64,000 nt of DNA from assembly GCA_028726465.1 (NCBI GenBank), contig JAQYQB010000010.1, positions 1 through 64,000 on the forward strand, read 5' to 3'. Each line of letters starts with the position of its first letter. Position 1 is the stretch's first letter. The stretch comes from Mycobacteriaceae bacterium. Its GTDB lineage: Bacteria; Actinomycetota; Actinomycetes; Mycobacteriales; Mycobacteriaceae. The notes under the pieces were generated by a model, which had not been told where the DNA came from, did not search any database, and saw only the letters and a list, made by a program, of their open reading frames with translations. Made by a program: the position numbers and the translations under genes. This document shows, in pieces, positions 51,536 to 63,422 of the stretch.

Positions 51536-52698
51536 CACGCCTATTTGGTCTGTCGCACTGGCTGCGCCGCCCGTCAGTGTGGTTGGTGATCGTGGGGCTA
51601 GCCATCCTTTTGGTGCCACTGGGGGAGTTGACCAGTGGCGGGTACGGCCAATCGGCACTGGCGCAGGCTACCGTCTCATTCTTCGTGGCGGTTCCGGCCA
51701 GCGTGTGCGCCGTGGCCTGGGAAGCCTCCCGGTTCCGAGCACTTCGGCCACTGTCACCACGGACCGGGCTGAAGATTTTCGCCAGCCGTGCCGGAGGCTT
51801 CATCTTCGTCCCCCTCGCTGGTTTTCTGCTGGGGCTGGTGTTGCTCCTGCCCGGCTCGTCTGCGCCGAACCTGTCCACGTTGACCGGGATGGTGTTGTAC
51901 TGCCTGGTAGTCGGGCTGGCCTGGTCGGTCGTCGGCTTCTGTTTGGGACTTATGCTCCGCCCGGTCTTTGCCATTCTGCTAGGCGTCGCGGTTCCGTACG
52001 TCTGGTACGCGCTGACCCCGGCCCTGCAGCCCGGCCGGCTACGGGTATTGACCGGAGATTTTACGGCATGCTGCGCACTGGATCGCACGATAGATCCGCA
52101 GGCTGTGCTGGTTGCAGCACTCAGTGTGAGCGCATTGGCTTTAGCGGTGCTAGGACTCACGGCGGCGGTATCGCGCGGACGAGTCCATGTCGGGGTGCCC
52201 CTAAGCGTTGGAGCCTCAGTAGTCAGCGCGGTGCTTGCTTTTGCGCTCGCTGGCACCGTCGGCGTGGGCGGGGGCAAACCTCGCGCGGCAGAGGAGATCC
52301 GGTGCGTGGACGAGGTGTGCACGTGGCCGGAAGTCCCAGAGCACAACGTCGAGCTCAATGTCCAGGCCCTAGACGAGATCAACGAGCTCGTCCCGGAAGG
52401 GCTCCGGCCCTGAGTCACCGGCCCCGTGGTCTGGGACGCCGCGTCCGGTGGGCAGCTTCTCTTTAGCGGGGCGGAGCACGTCGACGGGGTACTGGGAGAC
52501 TTCATCGACCAAGTGGCCGTGGGATATCTCAGCCAGGCAGGCGTTGCTGTCTGCGGCCGCGATCCCCAGGGATTGAGCTCGGTGCGAACCATGGAGCCGT
52601 GGCCGATGGATAAGCCGCTGTCGGTCGAAGCGGTCCAGCAAAGGCTAGAGGAAACGCTATGCCCGCCGGCCGACGCCACCGTTCGGCAGGGAGGGTAG
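51532..52698 (+). pseudogene. ABC transporter permease interrupted by in-frame TGA
   Basis: Starts MTRLFGLSHWLRRPS and has about six membrane helices, then a C-terminal extracytoplasmic part with a Cys pair (RCVDEVCTWPEVP). The frame stops at TGA 52411-52413 (294 aa) but continues open for 95 more codons, with protein-like sequence (VTGPVVWDAASGGQLLF), to TAG 52696-52698, 4 bases before the next gene. This suggests a nonsense mutation or read-through. Family not recognised beyond ABC permease by context. Confidence 0.7.
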
Positions 52699-52702
52699 TG
52701 TC

Positions 52703-53296
52703 TTGCGTTCGATGTTCGCTTTGTACTGGCGTTCCCACCGGCTCATTGCGGTAGTCGCTGTGGCGCTGGGGTGTGTCGTGGCGGTTGTCGCTATCGGGAG
52801 AGTCGCTATTTCATTGCCATGGATTTCCCGAGAAGGGTTGGTAAACGTGGCGGTGGTGGCGGAAATCGCCTACGGGTGTCTGATTCCGTTGACCTTTCGC
52901 AATCGGGCGTCGGAGCTTGAGGAAATCGGCGAACGAAACTGGAAGGTGCCGGACAGCCTCCTCGTTGGCGTCCTGTGGGGTTTGCCCGTGGCGGTAGTGG
53001 TGCTGACCGAGGAGGGGCTGAGGTTCTTTTATGCCTGCTCACTGCTTCAAGCGGCATGGATTGTCCTGGGCCGGTGGCTACGTAGCGATACTGTGATGGT
53101 GGCGATAGTAGGGGCGTTCCTCGTACAAACTGCGCTGTGGTCGGCGGTCGCGCATTCGCCCTGGCGCTTCGCGCTTTTCCTACTAGAAACCCCGCCGGCT
53201 CCGGTCGCCTGTGGGCTGGCCGGGTTGGGCGGGGTGGTCTGCCTGGTCGGGGTGGGCGCCTATAAGGCGGCCAACCCCGGGGACCAGGCGAAGTAG
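52703..53296 (+). CDS. Membrane protein, probable second subunit of the damaged ABC transporter
   Basis: 197-aa protein with about six hydrophobic segments. TTG 52703 is favoured because AGGGAGGG ends 7 bases upstream; ATG 52712 is the alternative. Being the third gene in a tight operon with an ABC ATPase and a permease, it is likely a second permease subunit. No substrate can be inferred. It ends 10 bases from the convergent UPF0210 gene. Confidence 0.65.
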   Translation: MRSMFALYWRSHRLIAVVAVALGCVVAVVAIGRVAISLPWISREGLVNVAVVAEIAYGCLIPLTFRNRASELEEIGERNWKVPDSLLVGVLWGLPVAVVVLTEEGLRFFYACSLLQAAWIVLGRWLRSDTVMVAIVGAFLVQTALWSAVAHSPWRFALFLLETPPAPVACGLAGLGGVVCLVGVGAYKAANPGDQAK

Positions 53297-53306
53297 GGAA
53301 CGGCTC

Positions 53307-54671
53307 CTAGTTGCGGAAACCGTGGACCGGGGCGGGGATGAAGCCGCCGCGGTTGATGAACTGGGAGTTGCCCACGGTGTTGACCGGGATGACGGGGGCG
53401 TAGCCCAGCAGGCCGCCGAAGTTGACCTCGTCGCCGATCTGGGCGCCGGGCACCGGGATGACGCGCACCGCGGTCGTCTTATGGTTCATCATGCCGATGG
53501 CCGCCTCGTCGGCGATCATGCCGGCGATGGTGGTGGCGGAGGTATCGCCCGGCAGGGCAATCATGTCGAAGCCGACGGAGCAGATGGAGGTCATCGCCTC
53601 CAACTTGTCCATGGAGATGGCCCCGGACTTGACCGCGTCGATCATGCCCTTGTCCTCGGAGACCGGGATGAAGGAACCCGACAGGCCGCCGACGCGGGAG
53701 CAGGCCATCATGCCGCCCTTCTTGACGGCATCGTTAAGCAGCGCCAGCGCAGCGGTGGTGCCGTGGGTGCCGACCTGGTCCAGGCCCATGTGCTCGAGGA
53801 TGTGGGCGACGGAGTCGCCCAACTCGGCGGTAGGTGCCAGGGACAGATCCACGATGCCGAAGGGGACACCGAGGCGCTCCGCGGCGAGGTTGCCTACCAG
53901 CTGGCCGGCGCGGGTGATCTTGAATGCGGCCTTCTTGACCTCTTCGGCGACCTCGTTGAGGGTCGCGCCCTCCAGCGAGCCCAGGGCGCGGTCGACCACG
54001 CCGGGGCCGGACACGCCCACGGAGACGACGCAGTCGGGCTCCTCGATGCCGTGGAAGGCACCCGCCATGAACGGGTTATCGCCCACGGAGTTGGCGAAGA
54101 CGACCAGCTTGGCGCAGGCGATGGCGGAGTTGTCGCGGGTCAGTTCCGCGGACTCCTTGATGACCTCGCCCATGCGCTTGGCGGCGTTCATGTTGATACC
54201 GGCGCGGGAGGAGGCGATGTTGACCGAGGAGCAGACGAGCTCGGTGGTGGACAGGGCCTCCGGGATGGAGTCGATGAGCTTCTTCTCCGCGGAGGTGGCG
54301 CCCTTTTCCACGAGGGCGGAATAGCCGCCCACGAAGTTCACGCCGACTTCCTTGGCAGCGCGGTCGAGGGCCTCGGCGACCTCGACGGGGTTGCCTTCGA
54401 CGCCGGCGACCACGAGGGAGACCGGGGTGACGGAGATGCGCTTGTTGACAATCGGGATGCCCAGCTCGGTCTCGATACCGCGGGCGACCTCGACCAGGCG
54501 CTCGGCGCGCTTAGTCACCAGGTCGTAGACGGCCTCGGCGGTGGCAGACATCGTGGAGCGGGTGCAGCCGAGCAAGGAGATGCCCATCGTGACCGTCCGG
54601 ATGTCCAGGCGGTACTTGTCGATCATCTCAATGGTCTCGAGGACCCGGTGAGTATTGAACGTGTTAACCAT
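53307..54671 (-). CDS. UPF0210 (PFL) family protein
   Basis: 454-aa conserved protein of the DUF711/UPF0210 family; biochemical role unknown. Typical segments: [34 protein letters not shown] and [20 protein letters not shown]. Found with a small ACT-domain protein gene in many bacteria, as here, which suggests metabolite-regulated activity. Confidence 0.88.
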   Translation of the reverse strand: MVNTFNTHRVLETIEMIDKYRLDIRTVTMGISLLGCTRSTMSATAEAVYDLVTKRAERLVEVARGIETELGIPIVNKRISVTPVSLVVAGVEGNPVEVAEALDRAAKEVGVNFVGGYSALVEKGATSAEKKLIDSIPEALSTTELVCSSVNIASSRAGINMNAAKRMGEVIKESAELTRDNSAIACAKLVVFANSVGDNPFMAGAFHGIEEPDCVVSVGVSGPGVVDRALGSLEGATLNEVAEEVKKAAFKITRAGQLVGNLAAERLGVPFGIVDLSLAPTAELGDSVAHILEHMGLDQVGTHGTTAALALLNDAVKKGGMMACSRVGGLSGSFIPVSEDKGMIDAVKSGAISMDKLEAMTSICSVGFDMIALPGDTSATTIAGMIADEAAIGMMNHKTTAVRVIPVPGAQIGDEVNFGGLLGYAPVIPVNTVGNSQFINRGGFIPAPVHGFRN

Positions 54672-54686
54672 GAATCCAGACTCTCC

Positions 54687-54956
54687 TTAGACCTCGTTCA
54701 TGGTGGTGAACAGTTCTTCGGACTGGATGCGAATGGACTGCTTCTTCGCTTCCGCGACCGGATCCATCTTCGACTGGATTTCGGCAATAGAGGTGGCAGA
54801 ATCATCAAACTCGACCCGCAGAATCATCGTGAAAAAACCGGACATCAACGTCTGGGAGATGTCAACAATATTCACATCGAGCTCGGCGAGCTGGGTGGAC
54901 ACGGAGGCAACAATACCGGTGGAATCCACACCGGTCACGGTCATAATCGCAAACAT
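54687..54956 (-). CDS. ACT domain protein (UPF0237 family)
   Basis: 89-aa single ACT domain: AIMTVTGVDSTGIVASVSTQ start, then NIVDISQTLMSGFFTMIL. ACT domains bind amino acids or similar small ligands. It lies 15 bases before the UPF0210 gene, so the two form an operon. Confidence 0.88.
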   Translation of the reverse strand: MFAIMTVTGVDSTGIVASVSTQLAELDVNIVDISQTLMSGFFTMILRVEFDDSATSIAEIQSKMDPVAEAKKQSIRIQSEELFTTMNEV

Positions 54957-55031
54957 GTCCCTATTGTATCTGTCACTCCACAGGTGGCGGGCTAAAGGGC
55001 AAAATCGGCAAGGTAATTCGCCTCACGTTGG

Positions 55032-55037
55032 TACGGT
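55032..55037 (+). promoter_or_regulatory. -10 element of a leaderless oxidoreductase gene
   Basis: TACGGT ends 7 bases before ATG 55045; no Shine-Dalgarno sequence is present. Confidence 0.4.
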
Positions 55038-55044
55038 GGGGCTT

Positions 55045-55725
55045 ATGACTGCGAACAAAGAACTCAAGGTCCTCATCATCGGCGGACACGGCAAGGTCGC
55101 CCAGCTCGCCGCACCGAAGCTGTGCGAGGCCGGCGCCGAAGTCACCTCGCTCATCCGCAACCCGGATCAGCAGGCCGACATCGAAAAGCTGGGTGCGACG
55201 CCGTACCTGGCGGACGTCACCCAACTAACTGTGGAGGACTGGGCCCAGCTGGAGAGCCAGTTCGACGCGGTGGTCTGGTCCGCCGGTAACGGCGGCCGCG
55301 GCGGCGAGCAGGTCACCATCGACGTCGACCAGGACGCCGCACTGGCCAGCATCCACGGCCTGGAGCAGCTGCGCGATCAGGGCGCAAAGGTCCCGCGCTA
55401 CGTCATGGTCTCCTACAAGGGCGCGACGCAAGCGGAGTTCGACCCGGATCACGACCTCTACACCTATTCGCTGGCCAAGAAGGCCGTGGACGACTACCTG
55501 AACTCCACGGACTTGGACTACGTCATCCTGGGCCCAGCTGTGCTTACCGACGAGCCGGCGGCGGGCATCCAGCTGGTTGCCGATCAGCCTGCGACCTCTA
55601 CCGATGAGCACACCTCCCGCGAGCTGGTGGCCGCGGTCATCACCGAGGTCGTTACCCGGGAGCAGACCCCGCACAGCCCGGTTTCCTTCGTCGATGGCGA
55701 AGGGACGCTCGGCGAAATCGCCTAG
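55045..55725 (+). CDS. NAD(P)-binding oxidoreductase (atypical SDR, YwnB/NmrA-like)
   Basis: 226-aa Rossmann protein with VLIIGGHGKVAQLAAPKL near the N terminus, the NAG-like strand VVWSAGNGGRGG and YTYSLAKKAVDDYL, with a Tyr-x3-Lys-like arrangement. The family includes NAD(P)H-dependent epimerase-like proteins with unknown substrates. Divergent from the ACT/UPF0210 pair. Confidence 0.82.
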   Translation: MTANKELKVLIIGGHGKVAQLAAPKLCEAGAEVTSLIRNPDQQADIEKLGATPYLADVTQLTVEDWAQLESQFDAVVWSAGNGGRGGEQVTIDVDQDAALASIHGLEQLRDQGAKVPRYVMVSYKGATQAEFDPDHDLYTYSLAKKAVDDYLNSTDLDYVILGPAVLTDEPAAGIQLVADQPATSTDEHTSRELVAAVITEVVTREQTPHSPVSFVDGEGTLGEIA

Positions 55726-55761
55726 ACCGGGAGAGCGTCTGTCGGTCCCGTAGACTTCGTC

Positions 55762-55842
55762 GATTGCGGAGATTCTCGAGAATATTGGAGACTCTGGAGA
55801 CTTCGGAGACTTTGCGGGCCGTGCAGACTCTGGAGACTGTGG
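55762..55842 (+). repeat. 9-bp tandem repeat before the nucleoside hydrolase
   Basis: About nine imperfect copies of TGGAGACTN occur in the 100 bases before ATG 55863. Translated in the hydrolase frame they give Leu-Glu-Thr units (ILETLETSETL and TLETVGT). It lies between a TAGACT hexamer (55751-55756) and the Shine-Dalgarno AAAGGA. Confidence 0.7.
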
Positions 55843-55862
55843 GCACTAAGAAAGGACCTGGG

Positions 55863-56879
55863 ATGGAGGCGAGAGACGAGATGGCAATTGAGCGAGTGAA
55901 TTCAGGGGCGGGGCAGGCACCGCGCAAGGTCCTGCTGGATTGCGACCCCGGCATCGACGATGCCGTTGCCATCCTGTACCTGGCCGGGCGGCACCACGCC
56001 GGAGAAATCGAGCTGGTCGGGATTAGCACCACGGGTGGCAATGCCACCGCCGAGCAAACCGCGGTTAACGCCCGCTGGCTCCTGGACGCCTGCGGCCTGC
56101 CCGAGGTCCCCGTGGCCGTCGGGGAGGCCGGCCCCGCCGATCGCGAGCTGGTCACCACCCCGGAGACCCACGGACCTAGCGGCCTGGGGCACTTCGACGC
56201 GCGCCTGGCTGATGGGGCAGAGCCGAAACAATCGTGGCGGGAGCTGTGGCAGCAGTGCCTGGACGGGGAGGAGCCCCTAGATCTTATCGTGACCGGACCG
56301 CTGACGAACGCGGCGCAGTGGGATAACCTCGCGAGGTTCCGCCAGGTCACCGTCATGGGCGGGGCCGTCAACTACCGCGGCAACACCACCCCGACCGCCG
56401 AGTGGAACTTCTGGGTGGACCCTTTGGCCGCCCACCGCTTCTTCCACGCCCAACTGCCGCCGGTGGTGCTGTGTTCGCTGGAGGTGACCGAGCAATTCCT
56501 CATCACCCCGGAGCGCGCCGATCGGTTGGCGGGCGTGCTTGATAATGCGGACCTGGCCGAGGCGATGCTCGAGATGCTGCGGTTCTACTTCGAGTTCCAC
56601 GACGCGCAAGGCGAGGGCTACCAGGCCCAGGTCCACGACGCCGTAACCGCGATCGTGGCGCTGGGCGCGTGCGCCTATGATGCCGTGCCCACCACCATGG
56701 ACGTCGAGGTCGACAGCCCACTGCTGCGGGGCACGAGCGTGGCCGACCTGCGCGGGCACTGGGGCCGCGACGCCAACGCTTCGCTCGTGACCGGGGTGGA
56801 CATCGACCGCGCCCACGCGGAATTGGAGCGGGGCTGGCGGCTGCTAGCCGAATTCGGGCTACAGCACCCGGAACGCTAA
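55863..56879 (+). CDS. Nucleoside hydrolase
   Basis: Hydrolyses the N-glycosidic bond of nucleosides to base and ribose. 338 aa with the calcium-binding DCDPGIDDA at residues 26-34, VTGPLTNAA, and the MGGAVNYRGNTTPTAEWNFW region with the ribose-binding Asn/Glu. ATG 55863 is 6 bases after AAAGGA. A leaderless TTG start at 55764, 7 bases after TAGACT, is also possible and would add the repeat peptide. Followed by ECF transporter genes. Confidence 0.9.
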   Translation: MEARDEMAIERVNSGAGQAPRKVLLDCDPGIDDAVAILYLAGRHHAGEIELVGISTTGGNATAEQTAVNARWLLDACGLPEVPVAVGEAGPADRELVTTPETHGPSGLGHFDARLADGAEPKQSWRELWQQCLDGEEPLDLIVTGPLTNAAQWDNLARFRQVTVMGGAVNYRGNTTPTAEWNFWVDPLAAHRFFHAQLPPVVLCSLEVTEQFLITPERADRLAGVLDNADLAEAMLEMLRFYFEFHDAQGEGYQAQVHDAVTAIVALGACAYDAVPTTMDVEVDSPLLRGTSVADLRGHWGRDANASLVTGVDIDRAHAELERGWRLLAEFGLQHPER

Positions 56880-56924
56880 GATAGCCACCGTACAGCTGCT
56901 GGCTCGAGGTGACATAGAGCAGGC

Positions 56925-56947
56925 AGCACGGCAATAGCCGTGCTTTT
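56925..56947 (+). terminator. Terminator between nucleoside hydrolase and ECF genes
   Basis: AGCACGGC-AATA-GCCGTGCT followed by TTTCC. A short stem; it may reduce rather than abolish read-through into the transporter genes. Confidence 0.65.
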
Positions 56948-56982
56948 CCTATCCACTACCAACCCGTAGGTGGTCAATTTCT

Positions 56983-57819
56983 ATGTCCCCACTGTTTTCA
57001 AAGTCCGCTCCATCTGCTGATTCCGCCGAGACGCGAACCCCCGGCCCGGCCAAGCTCAGCGCCGGCCGCCGCGCCCTCATGGTGGCCGGCGCCCTGGTCG
57101 TCGCCGGCACCTGGATCTACCTGGTTCTGCTGCGGCCCACGGATTGGGAGTCCGTGGCCGGCAGCCCCGAGGCACTAATTACCCTGGCCGGCTATTTCGG
57201 CGGGGCAGCGCTGCTGCTCGCCGGCGCGCTGCCGTCGCTATCCGCCGAGGCAATCGCCCTCATCCCGGTCTGCTTGGTCATCAACATCGTCATCGGTGAG
57301 CTCATCGGCTCTATCGGCGTGCCGCTCTACCTAGATTCCCTGGGCACCGTCCTGATGGCGGCCCTGCTCGGCCCAGTGGCCGGCCTGGCCACCGGCACGC
57401 TGTCATCCGTGGTCTGGGGCTTTATCAACCCGGCCGCCCTGCCGTTTGCGGCGGTGTCGGCGGCCACGGGGTGGATGGCCGGGTGGGTCATCCAGCGCGG
57501 TGCCTTCCAACGCATCTGGCGCATCGTGGTCAGCGGCGCCATCATCGGCATCGTTAGCGGCATGCTCGCCGCTCCGGTCGCGGCCTTCGTCTACGGCGGC
57601 ACGGCGGGTCTGGGCACGGGCGCGTTGGTCTCGGTCTTCCGCGAATTCGGCAATTCCCTCCTCGCGTCGGTGACCATGCAGTCGCTGGTCTCCGATCCGC
57701 TCGACAAGATCGTGGTCCTTGCAGTCGTGGCGCTCACGGTGAAGGCGCTGCCGCAGCGAGTCCTCAAGCGCCTGCACCCGGCAGTGCAGCCGCGCCAGGA
57801 CGCCGAGACGAAGTCCTAG
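56983..57819 (+). CDS. ecfS: ECF transporter substrate-binding (S) component
   Basis: 278-aa membrane protein with about seven helices. The LPSLSAEAIALIPVCLVINI region and VPLYLDSLGTVLMAALLGPVA are typical of S components annotated as energy-coupling factor substrate-specific subunits. Adjacent nucleoside hydrolase suggests nucleosides or bases as substrate; this is inference from neighbourhood. The symbol is generic. Confidence 0.8.
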   Translation: MSPLFSKSAPSADSAETRTPGPAKLSAGRRALMVAGALVVAGTWIYLVLLRPTDWESVAGSPEALITLAGYFGGAALLLAGALPSLSAEAIALIPVCLVINIVIGELIGSIGVPLYLDSLGTVLMAALLGPVAGLATGTLSSVVWGFINPAALPFAAVSAATGWMAGWVIQRGAFQRIWRIVVSGAIIGIVSGMLAAPVAAFVYGGTAGLGTGALVSVFREFGNSLLASVTMQSLVSDPLDKIVVLAVVALTVKALPQRVLKRLHPAVQPRQDAETKS

Positions 57820-57840
57820 CCGCCGGGAATACCAACCGAT

Positions 57841-58611
57841 ATGGGCATGGGGATGGGGACGGGCCAGGGCCCGGCCGCGGGCACGCGCGGTGGCGGTAAC
57901 GCGCCGCGGGCGCCGCAGCGCAGGCTCCACCCGGCGACGCCTGCGACTTTTGCCGCGGTGGCGCGGCTGCTGGTCATCGCGCTGAACCACCCGGCGGTCT
58001 CCGCGGTGGTGCTGGGGCTCGCGCTGGTAGTCGGCACCTACCGCGGCCGCGGGCCGGCGGTGGCCATGATGACCTGCGCTATTTCTCTGCCCGCGGCGCT
58101 GTCGATGGTCGCCATCCACGCCCCGCACGGTCAGGACCAGATCTTTGCTTTCGTCACCCGCGACGGGTTGGTCCTGGCCGGGGTCTTGTCGCTGCGGTTT
58201 TTCGCGCTCGTCGCGGTGGTACTCGCCGCGGTGGCCTGCGTGGACGTGCCCGACGTTGCCAAGGCGATCCAGGCCTCTAAGGCCGGGCACAAGGTGGCCT
58301 ATATCGTGGGCGCCTCGTTGCAGCTGCTGCCGCGGGGCACCCGGGTCGTCGGCGTAGTCCGGGACGCTAACCGCCTGGAAGGCCGCGCGCCTAGCTGGCG
58401 GAACCTGGCCAGCCGCTATATCGGCCCGGTGGTCTCCTTGCTGCTGTACCAAGCCACGGCGCAGGCCAAGGCACTCACCGCCGTCGGCTTCGACCAGCCC
58501 GGCCCGCGCACGGTGCTCCGCCCGGTCCCGGCCACCCTAGGCCAACGGGTCTTCCGCTGGGCCGCCGTAGTCGCCGGGCTGGCCGTCGTGGGGTGGTCGC
58601 TATGGAGTTAG
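57841..58611 (+). CDS. ecfT: ECF transporter transmembrane (T) component
   Basis: 256-aa membrane coupling subunit with a 35-residue Gly/Pro/Arg-rich N terminus and about five helices. The two coupling-helix motifs expected as Ala-Arg-x appear altered: DANRLEG (residues about 176-182) and ALTAVGF (about 215-221), the second without Arg. Ends overlapping the ATPase gene by 10 bases. Confidence 0.8.
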   Translation: MGMGMGTGQGPAAGTRGGGNAPRAPQRRLHPATPATFAAVARLLVIALNHPAVSAVVLGLALVVGTYRGRGPAVAMMTCAISLPAALSMVAIHAPHGQDQIFAFVTRDGLVLAGVLSLRFFALVAVVLAAVACVDVPDVAKAIQASKAGHKVAYIVGASLQLLPRGTRVVGVVRDANRLEGRAPSWRNLASRYIGPVVSLLLYQATAQAKALTAVGFDQPGPRTVLRPVPATLGQRVFRWAAVVAGLAVVGWSLWS

Positions 58612-59822
58612 CCCAGCTGGCCGACCGCGTTCGGGAGTCCTCCGCGCGGTTGGTGCAAGTCGTGGTGCCGTATAGCTACCAGGTTGAAGACGTCGCCGAG
58701 GCGCTGGCCGGCGCGCTGGAGACCCGGGCGGTGCTAGGCGCTGACCCGCAGGTGCACATCTCCGCGCTGCGTAACACGGTCATTGAGGAACTGGCCATCC
58801 CGCTCGAGCACGCTGGATGGACGCGGGAGAGCATGGAATGCCAGTGCACCGCGGTGCTCGCGCAAGTGGGCTTAAGCGAGCACGCGGAGCGCGACCCGCG
58901 GCAACTGTCCGGCGACCAGACCCGCCGTCTGGCTATCGGCGCGCTGACCATCGTCTCCCCGGCAGCGGTCGTGCTGACCGAGCCGCTCGCGGGGCTGGAC
59001 AGTAGGTCCCGGGCGGGCATCGTCGAGCTCCTCCACGCCTTGGACGGCAGCCGGGTGGTGACGATCAGCCACGCCGTGGAAGAAGACCTGGGTGGCGGGG
59101 TCGTCGCCCTCGCCGCCACCACGGACGAGCCGGACCTGGCAGCCGCGGTGCAGGCCCTCGACCTGCCGGGTGCCGGGACGAGGATAGAGCCCGCGGCCGG
59201 GTCGGTAGCGGATGCGGCGGGGGAGAGCCTGCCCGTGCGGGACCTGGTGGTGCGCCGCGGGGCGGGCCGGCGGCGCTGGTGGCAGTTCCGGCAGACCCAG
59301 GACCCGGGTTTTCAGGTGGGTCCGGTCGACTTCGATCTCGTACCCGGTCGGGTGCTGTGGGTGCGCGGGGACAACGGCAGGGGGAAGACCACGCTGGTGC
59401 GCGCGTTGGCGGGCCTGGATGGCCATGAACCGGTTTGTGACTCCGTCGCGGCCTGCCTGCAGTCGCCCTTCGACCAGGTGGCGGCCCCCACCGTGGAGAC
59501 GATGCTGGGCTCGGCACAGGCGTGCAGGCAACTCGGCCTTGACCCCCAAACGCACCCTTTGGACCTGCCGGTCTCCCAGCTGCGGGTGGCCCAGGTTGTC
59601 GCCACCACCCGGCGGGCGGCCCGCGTCGTAGTCTTCGACGAACCGGATACCTACCTCGCGCCCGCCCACCGAGAGGTCATCGCCGGACTTATCGCCCGGG
59701 TGGCGGCCACGGGCGCGGCGGTGGTGTTGACCTGCCACAACGAAAAATTCGTGCACGACCTGCCTGCGGGGCTGGCCGTGCACGAATTGTGGCTGGGGCG
59801 GACGGGGAAGGACCTGTCCTAG
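58602..59822 (+). CDS. ecfA: Fused double ECF ATPase with complementary degenerate halves
   Basis: 406 aa, two ABC domains in tandem. The N half has no Walker A but keeps the signature QLSGDQTRR (residues 101-109), a modified Walker B VVLTEP and a switch His. The C half has an intact Walker A GDNGRGKT (256-263), Walker B VVVFDEP and CHN switch, but VSQLR (324-328) replaces the signature. Such a pair can form only one complete ATP site. ATG 58602 is preferred over GTG 58593. Ends overlapping acnR, on the opposite strand. Confidence 0.85.
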   Translation: MELAQLADRVRESSARLVQVVVPYSYQVEDVAEALAGALETRAVLGADPQVHISALRNTVIEELAIPLEHAGWTRESMECQCTAVLAQVGLSEHAERDPRQLSGDQTRRLAIGALTIVSPAAVVLTEPLAGLDSRSRAGIVELLHALDGSRVVTISHAVEEDLGGGVVALAATTDEPDLAAAVQALDLPGAGTRIEPAAGSVADAAGESLPVRDLVVRRGAGRRRWWQFRQTQDPGFQVGPVDFDLVPGRVLWVRGDNGRGKTTLVRALAGLDGHEPVCDSVAACLQSPFDQVAAPTVETMLGSAQACRQLGLDPQTHPLDLPVSQLRVAQVVATTRRAARVVVFDEPDTYLAPAHREVIAGLIARVAATGAAVVLTCHNEKFVHDLPAGLAVHELWLGRTGKDLS

Positions 59823-60388
59823 TCGACGCCGTCCTTGCGGATGGAGTGCTCGACGATGTCGAGGACGCTGCTTAGCCGCTGGGTATCACCCATGGCCAGC
59901 CGGTTGATGAACCCGTCCATGAAGGTCTCCAGGTAGATGACCAGGGTCTCGACGGGGACGTCGTCGCGCAGCCGGCCCTTCTCCGCGTTGGAGTACAGGC
60001 GCTGGCGGACCGCGTCGTCCAGGATGGACTGGTGGTCCTTCCAGCGGGCACGGAAGGAGGCATCCGTGCGCAGCAGCGAGATGATCTCCAGGCGGGTGGC
60101 CAGCCAGTCGTAACGCTCCGGCTGGTTGAGCATGTTGCGCATGACCTCAACCAAGCCCTCGCGGGCGACGACCTCCGCCTGGCGGGCGGCGTCCTCGCGG
60201 GCCAGGGCCAAAAACAGCGACTCCTTGTCACCGAAATGGTGGAAGATAGCACCGCGGGACTTGCCTGTCGCTTCCTCCAACAGGCGCACCGTGGCACCCT
60301 CGTAGCCATGCTCCGCGAAGCAGCGCCGAGCACCTATCAGGATGTCGTGGCGGCGCCGGTTGAGTTCGCTATCGCTGACGATGGGCAT
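59819..60388 (-). CDS. acnR: TetR-family repressor of aconitase (AcnR)
   Basis: 189-aa TetR regulator. HTH in the first 60 residues (ILIGARRCFAEHGYEGATVR, then GAIFHHFGDKESLF) and a helical ligand domain. It lies downstream of acn on the same strand, the conserved corynebacterial arrangement where AcnR represses acn. An AcnR-consensus site upstream of acn supports the call. Confidence 0.9.
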   Translation of the reverse strand: MPIVSDSELNRRRHDILIGARRCFAEHGYEGATVRLLEEATGKSRGAIFHHFGDKESLFLALAREDAARQAEVVAREGLVEVMRNMLNQPERYDWLATRLEIISLLRTDASFRARWKDHQSILDDAVRQRLYSNAEKGRLRDDVPVETLVIYLETFMDGFINRLAMGDTQRLSSVLDIVEHSIRKDGVD

Positions 60389-60476
60389 GTTGTGACCTCT
60401 TGCTCTGTGGGTGGACGTGGACAGGAAATTGCGCGTAGGCGCATGAGCCCCGCGGGGCGGGTGCGGGAATAGCTAA

Positions 60477-60526
60477 AGGGGGCCGCGAGGCTCCCGCAGG
60501 TTGACGCCGCGGGAGTGCAGCCCCCT
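60477..60526 (-). other. Stem-loop in the acn-acnR gap
   Basis: AGGGGGC (60477-60483) pairs with GCCCCCT (60520-60526), with an inner CTCCCGC/GCGGGAG stem (60491-60515). On the minus strand it ends in TTTAGC. It may attenuate transcription from acn into acnR. Confidence 0.55.
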
Positions 60527-60563
60527 CTAACTTCAGGGTGCGGCTATATCGAGCCTAGCCAGC

Positions 60564-63392
<2,829 letters not shown>

Positions 63393-63422
63393 TCCTTGTT
63401 TGAGAACTAAGATGTTCGCCAT

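Noticed and set aside
55851..55865. 14-base identity AAGGACCTGGGATG shared with 63725-63738
   Set aside because: Both are ribosome-site plus start regions; one 14-mer match in 64 kb is expected by chance.
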